A DNA stretch of 22,384 nucleotides from DAOTTW01 sp034437615 (GTDB lineage: Bacteria; Chloroflexota; Anaerolineae; Aggregatilineales; Phototrophicaceae), in assembly GCA_034437615.1 (NCBI GenBank), contig DAOTTW010000181.1, forward strand, positions 1 through 22,384, given 5' to 3'. Shown piece after piece: positions 15,844 through 22,384 of this stretch (positions are counted from its first letter, which is position 1; each line of letters opens with the position of its first letter). The notes below the pieces were generated by a model. It saw only the letters and a program-made list of their open reading frames with translations. It made no database searches and was not told where the DNA came from. The translations under genes and the position numbers were made by a program.

Positions 15844-16749
15844 TTACCAGGTGTAGCCATAGCGATTTTTCAGTGTTAGCGCGAAAAACCACGCAATTCG
15901 CTGGTTTGTGAGGCTCAGGTTGCTTTTCCAGCGATCATCCAATGTAATCGGGCGCTCTTCCCAACGCATCGCGTTACCCGCAACGGCATGGCTCTCGTAG
16001 CTACGCATACGGCTCAGGTCTGTCATCGGGTCGACGCCCAACCAGGCCAGCAGGCCGTTAATCGTCTCGGTTGGCGCGGTGGCGAGCGTTTCATAGCGGA
16101 TGTGTCGATAGAACTCAGGTGAGAAGAGCTGGCTCAGGCGGTTAAATTGCGCATTGCGGATCGTCCAGCGGGCAGATTTACGTATGCACATGACGAGACT
16201 ATCCGACTCATGGCGTTTGACCATCGAATACACCAATGCGCGTGGGTCCTTCGTCACATGCAAAACGCGCATGTCAAATAGACCTGAGTAATGTAACGCA
16301 TAGAGCCGGTAAGGGTCTTTAGATGCATCGACCAGCCAGCGCAGGTTGGGCTTTTTTGCTCGTGCAGCTTGCCAAACTTGCCGTAGGTAGGTTGCGTTGG
16401 TGTCTGCGTAGGCGAGGTAGGTGTCGTGCATCTTAGCGGACACCCGTCCCCTGAGAATGCTCAGCAAATGCGGCCAGCGCACCGTCATCTCCGGTGTGAA
16501 AAGCTGAAACAGCGTCTCAGCCCTTGCAGCCGGAATAGCTGGTAAGATTGGCTGCCAGAAAGGGCACTGCGGGATGTGCGCACCGCAAGCGCACGGCTTG
16601 CCATCCGCTACACTGAGCCACAAGCGTTGTGCTTCACCCAACGTCCAGATGTGCGGCGACATACCCAGCAGTAAATCGAGTAGTGTGGAGCCGCTGTAGG
16701 CCTCGCTGACGATGTAAACAAGTGGGATTCTCTCAACGGTGTCATTCAT
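15844..16749 (-). CDS. PAPS-dependent sulfotransferase
   Basis: The 301-residue protein begins with VYIVSEAYSGSTLLDLLLG (about residues 11-29), the 5'-phosphosulfate loop of sulfotransferases. VTKDPRALVYSMVKRHESD near residue 165 is the 3'-phosphate-binding region with the conserved Arg and Ser. A cysteine pair motif, CACGAHIPQCPFW near residue 55, is common in a bacterial branch of the family. The enzyme would move sulfate from PAPS to a hydroxyl, here most likely on the polysaccharide repeat unit or a glycolipid precursor. GGAAAGG (16762-16756 on the minus strand) is well placed before the ATG. No PAPS-synthesis genes are in the window. Sitting between two glycosyltransferases, it is strong evidence for a sulfated glycan. 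Confidence 0.88.
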   Translation of the reverse strand: MNDTVERIPLVYIVSEAYSGSTLLDLLLGMSPHIWTLGEAQRLWLSVADGKPCACGAHIPQCPFWQPILPAIPAARAETLFQLFTPEMTVRWPHLLSILRGRVSAKMHDTYLAYADTNATYLRQVWQAARAKKPNLRWLVDASKDPYRLYALHYSGLFDMRVLHVTKDPRALVYSMVKRHESDSLVMCIRKSARWTIRNAQFNRLSQLFSPEFYRHIRYETLATAPTETINGLLAWLGVDPMTDLSRMRSYESHAVAGNAMRWEERPITLDDRWKSNLSLTNQRIAWFFALTLKNRYGYTW

Positions 16750-16764
16750 GAAGGCCCTTTCCAG

Positions 16765-17952
16765 CTACGCGCCCAGCGTTGAAAGAGCGTTGAGCACACC
16801 ACAAACGGCGTCTTCGTAGCTCCATTGCTGGATAATGTCAAGCGAGCGCTGCCCCATCTTTTGACGCAACGCATCATCCTCGCACAGCGTTTGTAGGTGT
16901 TTGCCGAGTGTTGCCACGTCGGTTGCCTCGAAAGTATAGCCATTCTCGCCATGATGCACAAGGTCGGGGACCGCGCCGACCTCCGCACTGGCGATAACGG
17001 GCAAGCCAGCACACATAACCTCGTTGATAATCAGGCCCCAGGGTTCGTTTTCAGCGGGCAATACAAAGACATCGGCCAGGGCATAGAAGGCCGGCAATTC
17101 GGATTGATTGCGAAAGCCCATAAAATGCACATCGGGCACGTCATGCTGCGCCACATAGGTTTTCAGGTTGGCCTCCTCCTCGCCAGAACCCACATAGACA
17201 AGCTGCGCCTGTACACCTTGCTCGCGTACATGCCGATAGGCTTGTAACAGGTGGTCGGGGTGCTTGCGGCGCGTTAACTTGGATGCGTATAAGATGACGG
17301 GCTTAGCGTAATCTAAATGATATTTGCCGCGTAAGCTGTCGCTTTGCTGGGCATAGCGGCGGCTTGCACTGATGAAGTAATCGTTGTTGACCGTATAGGG
17401 TACAAGGTGAATCCGGGAATCTGGCACGCCATGATAACGGTAAAACGCTGCGTTGCGCGTGCCGATGGCCAACAATGCCTTGAACTGGGTATAAAACGCG
17501 CTCATGATGGGGCGGCGCACTCGGTTCTTTATCGTAGAGCGTTGTAGCAGCAGATGCGTCTCGCTACGCATGAACAAGGCCGTGCCGAGTAACCGCGCTG
17601 CTGCAAAGGCGATTTGCAGCGTCAGGTAGTTATGACCATGAACCCACAAGGCATCATGCCGATTGCGCCGTAGTGCCTGGATGATGCCAGGGTTCACCAG
17701 GCTGAAGAAGCCGTTGATGCGCTCGACATTGCGCATATTGGGCAAAAATTCCGCACGGTACCCACTCAGTAGGTCAATATCCCACTGCACCTCCGCCCCG
17801 AAGCCTGCATCCACATAGCGCTCAAGCCCCTGGCGGCTGCAATAGTACACAGTCAAGTCAAGCTGTTCTTCTTGAGCGAGACGCTGATATAAGGGTGCAA
17901 AATATTGGATCGGGTGCGTTTGCAGGATTGCAAGCGAGTATGTTCTGGCCAT
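16765..17952 (-). CDS. Glycosyltransferase family 4 (GT-B), first gene of the minus-strand operon
   Basis: The 395-residue enzyme starts SLAILQTHPIQYFAPLYQRLA, a motif seen in GT4 proteins of capsule and exopolysaccharide loci. GKYHLDYAKPVILYASKLTRRKHPDHLLQAY near residue 215 opens the donor-binding half. LVYVGSGEEEANLKTYVAQ and ENEPWGLIINEVMCAGLPVIAS near residue 310 complete it, with the conserved glutamates. VPDLVHHGENGYTFEATDVATLGKHLQTL is the typical C-terminal segment. AAGGT lies about ten bases before the ATG. The gene diverges from the acyltransferase at 18169 across a 216-base gap. Confidence 0.93.
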   Translation of the reverse strand: MARTYSLAILQTHPIQYFAPLYQRLAQEEQLDLTVYYCSRQGLERYVDAGFGAEVQWDIDLLSGYRAEFLPNMRNVERINGFFSLVNPGIIQALRRNRHDALWVHGHNYLTLQIAFAAARLLGTALFMRSETHLLLQRSTIKNRVRRPIMSAFYTQFKALLAIGTRNAAFYRYHGVPDSRIHLVPYTVNNDYFISASRRYAQQSDSLRGKYHLDYAKPVILYASKLTRRKHPDHLLQAYRHVREQGVQAQLVYVGSGEEEANLKTYVAQHDVPDVHFMGFRNQSELPAFYALADVFVLPAENEPWGLIINEVMCAGLPVIASAEVGAVPDLVHHGENGYTFEATDVATLGKHLQTLCEDDALRQKMGQRSLDIIQQWSYEDAVCGVLNALSTLGA

Positions 17953-18087
17953 GATCTGCTTACCTTTTGGTAGAGGTCGTCGGCGTCACAGTCTAATTGC
18001 TTTGTCAGCCGCATTGTAGGTTTATTTATGCCGCGCTGTACCAGCCTGTTTTTGATGCAGATGCCCCGGCCCAGAATCAGGCGGGGC

Positions 18088-18117
18088 TTGTAATATCTGC
18101 GCACAGGCCACTATACT
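18088..18117 (+). promoter_or_regulatory. Promoter of the acyltransferase operon
   Basis: TTGTAA (18088-18093) and TATACT (18112-18117) are 18 bases apart, four and five consensus matches respectively. They lie about 50 bases before the ATG. Immediately upstream GCCCCG/CGGGGC (18063-18068, 18082-18087) forms a six-pair hairpin of unknown role. For the opposite direction only a TACAAT (minus strand, 18018-18013) was seen, with no good -35 box. Confidence 0.5.
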
Positions 18118-18168
18118 CCTCGGCCATGAGCATAAGCGAAGCATCCAAACGGACTGACAGCGCTGTTT

Positions 18169-18849
18169 ATGAGCGAATTGCAGCGAGACAAACCAACAAC
18201 CAGCGACCAAATCCCAGTGTCGGACGATTATCGCTCGTTGCAAGCGTTGTTGAACACGCCCTGGCGCATTAGCAACGAGCTACGCCGACGTGTGCTTGTG
18301 CCTTTGGTGCGCCTCCAATTTGCCACGAGCGGCATCCACTATGGCGAAGGCTGGCGCATTTTGGGTATGCCAATTCTTCAGCGCCATCGTCAGAGCAGCA
18401 TTCGCATCGGTGATTACTTCGAGATGCGCTCCTGGTATCGCTCTAACCCGCTGATACCAAATCACCCCGTTGTGCTCGCCACGCGCAAAGCCGACGCCGA
18501 GATTATCATTGGCAACCACTGCGGTTTTACAGGCAGTGTCATCGTCGCGGCACAGCGCGTACAAATCGGTGATCGGGTCTTGCTTGGGGCCAATGTCGTC
18601 GTCATGGATACGGACTTTCACCCCCTGCACCCAGATCAGCGCCGGGTTGATACGATGAACGCAAACCACGCCCCCGTGATTATCGAGGATGATGTTTTCA
18701 TCGGTATGAACGCAATGATCCTCAAAGGCGTGCGTATTGGTGCAGGCAGCACCATCGGCGCAGGCAGCGTCGTCGCGAAAGACATACCGCCGCGTTCATT
18801 GGCTGCTGGTAATCCGGCGCGGGTCATTCGTTCACTGGACGAGCGCTGA
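18169..18849 (+). CDS. Hexapeptide-repeat acyltransferase (left-handed beta-helix)
   Basis: The 226-residue protein has an alpha-helical N-terminal part (about 1-60) and then the isoleucine-patch repeats of a left-handed beta-helix: IRIGDYF, IIIGNHCGFTGSVIVAAQRVQIGDRVLLGANVVVM and the later IIEDDVFIGMNAMILKGVRIGAGSTIGAGSVVAKDIP. MDTDFHPLH (about 146-154) carries the catalytic histidine H151 of the maltose/galactoside acetyltransferase group. The C-terminal GNPARVIRSL is the usual end. It probably acetylates or otherwise acylates a sugar of the repeat unit, using an acyl-CoA donor. No clear Shine-Dalgarno precedes the ATG. It is the first gene of the second plus-strand unit. Confidence 0.9.
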   Translation: MSELQRDKPTTSDQIPVSDDYRSLQALLNTPWRISNELRRRVLVPLVRLQFATSGIHYGEGWRILGMPILQRHRQSSIRIGDYFEMRSWYRSNPLIPNHPVVLATRKADAEIIIGNHCGFTGSVIVAAQRVQIGDRVLLGANVVVMDTDFHPLHPDQRRVDTMNANHAPVIIEDDVFIGMNAMILKGVRIGAGSTIGAGSVVAKDIPPRSLAAGNPARVIRSLDER

Positions 18850-18924
18850 TGATTGACCGCAAGCCCGTACAAGCGTGCCTGTACGCACAACTCTAATCCA
18901 ACTACTGGAAGGCAAAAACCGCCT

Positions 18925-20205
18925 ATGGCCCGCATTCTGCTGCATACACTGGTCTTTTCGCCCGACGGCGTCTCTACATCGCAGCTTCTATCAGAATTGA
19001 TGGAAGATTTGCAGGGCAAGGGTCACACGATCACGGTATTGACGACGCGGCCACACTATAACCGTGACCCGGACGCAGAAGCCAAGCAACCCTTGCAGCA
19101 ACGCTTCTTCGGCCTCTACAGCGTCAGTGCTTATCAGGGAATGCGGGTTATTCATACCTGGATGCCACGCAAAGGACAGGGGACGCAGGGACGCCTGCGA
19201 GATTATTTCGTGTTCCATCTCATCAGCCTCGTGCTGGGTACATTCATCATCGGGCGTCAGGATGTCGTGCTGGTGCCATCACCGCCGCTGTCTATCGGCG
19301 TTATCGGTTGGTTGCTGGCATGGCTGAAGGGTGGTAAGTTCGTCTATAACATCCAAGAGCTATATCCGGCGTTGACCGTTCAGATGGGCCTGACCACCAC
19401 AGATAGCCTTATTTACAAGCTGATGGCCCGCATGGAGCGTTTCGTTTACGCCCGTGCACATAAAATCAGCTTGATTACGGATTACTTCCGTCAGCATGTG
19501 GTCTCGTTGGGCTTTCCAGCGGAAAAGGTGGTGCTGATACCCAATTTTGTCGATACACACTTTATTACCCCACAAGCTAAAGACAACGCCCTGAGCCGGG
19601 CACATAACCTCGTGGATAAATTCGTCGTGCAGTATGCCGGTAATATCGGTATGACACAGAGCTTTGATACGATTATCCAAGCCGCAGAGCGCCTACAGGA
19701 TGAGCCGAATATCCACTTTCTGATTGTCGGCAATGGCGCACGTCGCGACTACCTGCAACAGCAAATCCAGGAGCGCAACCTCGTCAACGTTTTACTGCTG
19801 GATTATCAACCACGTTCACAGGTGCCGTTGATCTATGCAAGCGCCGACCTCAGCCTGGTCCCGCTGATGGTCGGCACGGCCCTCACGACCATCCCATCCA
19901 AGATTTTCACGATTATGGCCAGTGGGCGTGCCGCACTGGTCGCCGTAGATTATGAATCCGAATTGGTGAGTATTGTGCAAGAGGCCGAGTGTGGGCTAGT
20001 CGTGCCGCCAGATGACGCCGACGCGATGGAAGCAGCCATCCGACAGGCCCACGCAGCACCACAGCAGGTACAGCAATACGGTGAGAATGGCCGCCGATAC
20101 GTCGAAAGCCGCTTTTCACGACGGGCGATCAGCGCACAATATGACCGCCTGATACGCGACCTTTCGCACGAGGCTATAGCAGAGGCTCAGACCGACCATG
20201 ACTAA
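18925..20205 (+). CDS. Glycosyltransferase family 4, WbuB/WcaI-like
   Basis: The 426-residue protein, counted from ATG 18925, begins ILLHTLVFSPDGVSTSQLL. The frame extends back to a TTG at 18853, but the extra 24 residues are low-complexity, and GGAAGG near 18907 favours 18925. VYNIQELYPALTVQMGL near residue 120 and LIPNFVDTHFI near 195 are characteristic of the WbuB-like branch, which transfers N-acetylfucosamine or related sugars in O-antigen loci. VPLMVGTALTTIPSKIFTIMASGRAALV near 315 includes the donor-site motif of this branch. CGTACA/TGTACG (18866-18871, 18880-18885) forms a small hairpin in the leader. The stop overlaps the next gene by eight bases. Confidence 0.9.
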   Translation: MARILLHTLVFSPDGVSTSQLLSELMEDLQGKGHTITVLTTRPHYNRDPDAEAKQPLQQRFFGLYSVSAYQGMRVIHTWMPRKGQGTQGRLRDYFVFHLISLVLGTFIIGRQDVVLVPSPPLSIGVIGWLLAWLKGGKFVYNIQELYPALTVQMGLTTTDSLIYKLMARMERFVYARAHKISLITDYFRQHVVSLGFPAEKVVLIPNFVDTHFITPQAKDNALSRAHNLVDKFVVQYAGNIGMTQSFDTIIQAAERLQDEPNIHFLIVGNGARRDYLQQQIQERNLVNVLLLDYQPRSQVPLIYASADLSLVPLMVGTALTTIPSKIFTIMASGRAALVAVDYESELVSIVQEAECGLVVPPDDADAMEAAIRQAHAAPQQVQQYGENGRRYVESRFSRRAISAQYDRLIRDLSHEAIAEAQTDHD

Positions 20206-21163
20206 GCCGCTGGCGATGGTTACGGGTGCAACGGGTGCCGTCGGGCCGACATTGGTAGAACACTTGCTGCGCGATGGCTATGCAGTGCGCACCCTGAGCC
20301 GCAAAGCACCAGCAGCCGGGCTGCTGCCACAAGCAGCCCAACACATTAGCGCGGACATCAACGATGAAACAGCCCTGCGCGACGCGCTGGCAGGTGTGGA
20401 CGTTGTGTTTCATCTGGCGGCTTTGCTGCACATCGAAAACCCCGGTCCAGAACTGGCTGCTGATTATCGGCGCGTCAACGTAGATGGGGCACGCCGAGTT
20501 GCAGAATTGGCTGCGCAAGCCGACGTGCGCAGGTTCGTGTATTTCAGCACGGTCAAGGTGTATGGGTGCCATCAGCGTACACCAGTAACCGAAGACCAGA
20601 CGCCAGCACCACAAACGCTGTATGCACAGACAAAGCTGGCCGGGGAGCAGGCGGTACAAGCCAGCAACCCGCTTGAAGTCGTCGTGTTACGCCTGTCTGC
20701 GGTCTATGGGCCGCGTTTGCGCGGTTCCTGGGCACGCCTTGTACGCGCTATCCGGGCCGAGCGCTTTATTCCAGTCGGCAACTTGCGTAATGTGCACAGC
20801 CTCACCCATGTCGCTGATGTGGCACGGGCCGCGCTGCTGGTCGCACAGCATCAGGCCGCCGCCGGACGAGCCTTTAATGTCGTCGGCCATGAAAGCCCCA
20901 CAATGCAAGCGATACTCAGCGCCATCTACGCCACGTATGAAAAGAAGCTGCCAGCCGTGCGCGTGCCGGCCAGTGCGATGCTACTGGCCGCGTTCAGTCT
21001 GGAGAAAGTATTGGCGCTAGGGCAGCGACGTTCCCCGTTGTCGGTGCAGGCATTGCGACAGCTTATTGACGATGAAGCCTACTCTGCTGCTGCCCTGAAC
21101 GGTCTGGGTTTCGCCCCGCACACCTTATTAACAGAGGGCTGGCGCATCCAGGACGACGAGTGA
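20198..21163 (+). CDS. Extended short-chain dehydrogenase/NAD-dependent epimerase
   Basis: The 321-residue Rossmann enzyme has TGATGAVG (G10, G13, G16) at the N-terminus for NAD(P) binding and D53 in the usual SADIND element. The catalytic pair is Y142-x3-K146 (LYAQTKLAGE), with S/T at about 117-118 (VYFSTVKVYG). HLAALLHIENPG and the C-terminal FNVVGHESPTM fit the 3-beta-hydroxysteroid dehydrogenase-like/nucleotide-sugar epimerase branch. In this setting it probably modifies a nucleotide sugar or lipid-linked sugar, but the substrate is not recognisable. Its ATG lies inside the end of the glycosyltransferase gene, so translation is likely coupled. Confidence 0.87.
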   Translation: MTKPLAMVTGATGAVGPTLVEHLLRDGYAVRTLSRKAPAAGLLPQAAQHISADINDETALRDALAGVDVVFHLAALLHIENPGPELAADYRRVNVDGARRVAELAAQADVRRFVYFSTVKVYGCHQRTPVTEDQTPAPQTLYAQTKLAGEQAVQASNPLEVVVLRLSAVYGPRLRGSWARLVRAIRAERFIPVGNLRNVHSLTHVADVARAALLVAQHQAAAGRAFNVVGHESPTMQAILSAIYATYEKKLPAVRVPASAMLLAAFSLEKVLALGQRRSPLSVQALRQLIDDEAYSAAALNGLGFAPHTLLTEGWRIQDDE

Positions 21164-21217
21164 AGCATAGGCCACATACTGCGCGGCAGGTGGTATCACC
21201 GAGAAAGCGACATAAGC

Positions 21218-21224
21218 GAGGAGG
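21218..21224 (+). promoter_or_regulatory. Strong Shine-Dalgarno of the UDP-glucuronate 4-epimerase-like gene
   Basis: GAGGAGG lies six bases before ATG 21231. It is the best ribosome binding site in the window and fixes this start. The neighbours rely on weak sites or overlaps. Confidence 0.75.
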
Positions 21225-21230
21225 CCCCGA

Positions 21231-22214
21231 ATGACACGCTATCTACTGACTGGTTGTGCAGGCTTTATTGCGTCACACGTAGCGCAACAGCTGCTTGCAC
21301 AAGGGCATCAGGTGGTCGGCATCGACAACCTGAACGCTGCCTACGACATTCGCCTGAAACGTTGGCGCTTAGAGCGCTTGTTGCAGCAGCCGAATTTTCA
21401 CTATCATCAGGCAGACATCAGCGATTTTGCCCAGCTTAACGACATTTATAAAACCTATGACGGCACATTCGCAGCCGTGATTAACCTGGCGGCGCGTGCT
21501 GGTGTGCGTCAGTCGCTGGCCAACCCCTGGGTATACATCGAGACCAATACAACAGGCACGCTGAACTTGCTGGAATTATGCCGTGAGCACACCGTCGGTA
21601 AGTTCATCCTGGCCAGTACCTCATCATTATATGGCACGCACAACACGATGCCCTATTCCGAGGCGACCAACACAGACCGACCCATTTCACCCTATGCAGC
21701 CTCCAAGAAGGGGGCTGAGGCGCTGGCCTATACGTATTATAGCCTGTATGGAATTGACACGACGGTGCTGCGCTATTTCACGGTCTATGGCCCTGCTGGT
21801 CGTCCAGATATGAGCATCTTTCGTTTTATACAGTGGATTAACGAGGGCAGGCCGGTGACGGTCTTTGGTGATGGCCAGCAATCGCGGGATTTCACGTATG
21901 TGCAGGACATCGCACGCGGGACCATCGCCGCTTTGCGGCCTGTGGGCTACGAGATTATCAACCTGGGTTCGGATGAGCCAGTGATCTTGATGACCGTCAT
22001 ACGCAAAATCGAAGAACAACTCGGCAAAAGCGCTAATTTAGTCTTCAAGCCGCGCCACCCAGCCGATGTGACGGCCACCTGGGCTGACATCAGCAAGGCC
22101 GAGGCGCTGCTGCAATGGCGTCCACAGACGCACTATGAGCAGGGCTTATCCGAGGCGGTGCAGTGGTATCTTGAAAACCGCGCATGGGCTAAGGACATTG
22201 CAACCGGCGTGTGA
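21231..22214 (+). CDS. UDP-glucuronate 4-epimerase-like SDR enzyme
   Basis: The 327-residue enzyme has TGCAGFIASH at the N-terminus, where the third glycine of the usual GxxGxxG is alanine (A14). D32 in GIDNLNAAYD binds the NAD ribose. LAARAGVRQSLANPWVYIETN, ASTSSLYG (residues 128-135), Y155-x3-K159 (PYAASKKGAE) and YFTVYGPAGRPDM are signatures of the UDP-glucuronate/UDP-glucose 4-epimerase group, closest by eye to glucuronate 4-epimerases (GAE). It would supply UDP-galacturonate or a related sugar for the repeat unit. The 67-base gap upstream contains the strong ribosome site but no clear promoter. NAD use despite A14 is expected, since position 14 tolerates Ala in some SDRs. Confidence 0.88.
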   Translation: MTRYLLTGCAGFIASHVAQQLLAQGHQVVGIDNLNAAYDIRLKRWRLERLLQQPNFHYHQADISDFAQLNDIYKTYDGTFAAVINLAARAGVRQSLANPWVYIETNTTGTLNLLELCREHTVGKFILASTSSLYGTHNTMPYSEATNTDRPISPYAASKKGAEALAYTYYSLYGIDTTVLRYFTVYGPAGRPDMSIFRFIQWINEGRPVTVFGDGQQSRDFTYVQDIARGTIAALRPVGYEIINLGSDEPVILMTVIRKIEEQLGKSANLVFKPRHPADVTATWADISKAEALLQWRPQTHYEQGLSEAVQWYLENRAWAKDIATGV

Positions 22215-22242
22215 CCCACACTGCGCCAGCGCTCATTTTGGC

Positions 22243-22272
22243 CTGACGCTGGCATCGTGCAGCGTGTACAAT
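22243..22272 (+). promoter_or_regulatory. Possible promoter of the last, truncated gene
   Basis: CTGACG (22243-22248) and TACAAT (22267-22272) are 18 bases apart. The -35 box overlaps the right arm of a seven-pair hairpin, GCCAGCG (22225-22231) with CGCTGGC (22247-22253). Either a terminator-like hairpin followed by a new promoter or chance is possible. Confidence 0.35.
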
Positions 22273-22311
22273 AGCAGGTACGCTTGTGAAGGCAAACACG
22301 AAGGCAAATTC

Positions 22312-22384
22312 ATGTCGAAGACTTATGTTGTTACAGGGGGAGCAGGGTTCATCGGCTCACACATCGCGGAACACCTGATCCGCA
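22312..22384 (+). CDS. NAD-dependent epimerase/dehydratase (3' partial)
   Basis: From ATG 22312 the frame runs open to the window end and encodes 24 residues: after MSK comes a beta strand and GGAGFIGSH, the intact GxxGxxG NAD-binding motif of extended SDR enzymes. AAGG about nine bases upstream is a reasonable ribosome site. Only the nucleotide-binding start is present, so the substrate cannot be told; a UDP-glucose 4-epimerase, decarboxylase or dehydratase are all possible. It would be the third SDR enzyme in a row. Confidence 0.8.
   Translation, partial: MSKTYVVTGGAGFIGSHIAEHLIR

Noticed and set aside
18853..18924. TTG start for the WbuB-like glycosyltransferase
   Set aside because: The added residues are low-complexity and the GT-B fold begins right after ATG 18925, which has an upstream GGAAGG.

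Overview
The window looks like bacterial chromosome from a Chloroflexota (Anaerolineae-like) organism. The basis is family resemblance: a DppA/OppA-type solute-binding protein with the long N-terminal style common in that phylum, a secreted beta-helix/choice-of-anchor-Q/dockerin protein, and many intergenic hairpin repeats. This is inference from recognition, not from a database search. No rRNA, tRNA, CRISPR array, transposase gene or phage gene was seen.

Region 1 (1-5493) is a secretion and uptake block. It opens with the C-terminal part of a secreted beta-helix protein that carries a cohesin-like stretch and a dockerin. After a 412-base gap holding a structured repeat comes a LacI-family regulator. 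Its promoter carries a perfect 12-bp palindrome over the expected transcription start, which suggests autorepression. An ABC solute-binding protein follows, without permease or ATPase genes.

Region 2 (5504-5849) is a MITE-like composite element. It has inverted arms of about 105 bases, a TA dinucleotide at each end, and a core homologous to the repeat at 2040-2128 but in the opposite orientation. Its right end supplies the stop codon of the next gene, a minus-strand membrane-anchored endonuclease/exonuclease/phosphatase (EEP) family protein.

Region 3 (7048-22384) is a surface polysaccharide locus in three transcription units. A plus-strand unit (7048-12344) encodes a GT4 glycosyltransferase, a WaaE-like GT2, a Wzy-like polymerase and a Wzx-like flippase. 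A convergent minus-strand unit (17952 down to 12477) encodes GT4, sulfotransferase, GT4, CgeB-like glycosyltransferase and membrane-anchored methyltransferase. A second plus-strand unit (18169 to the window end) encodes a hexapeptide acyltransferase, a WbuB-like GT4, an SDR-type epimerase/reductase, a UDP-glucuronate 4-epimerase-like enzyme and the start of a further epimerase.

Together these genes could activate sugars, assemble a repeat unit with several glycosyltransferases, decorate it with sulfate, acyl and possibly methyl groups, flip it with Wzx and polymerise it with Wzy. The priming phosphoglycosyl transferase and the chain-length and export proteins are not in the window.

The most interesting non-coding signals are: the pair of three-hairpin repeats with compensatory base changes and a GCAA tetraloop; the composite element; a possible H-type pseudoknot in the minus-strand operon (14602-14646); and an 18-bp tandem repeat at the start of the methyltransferase gene in which most units carry their own purine-rich stretch and ATG.
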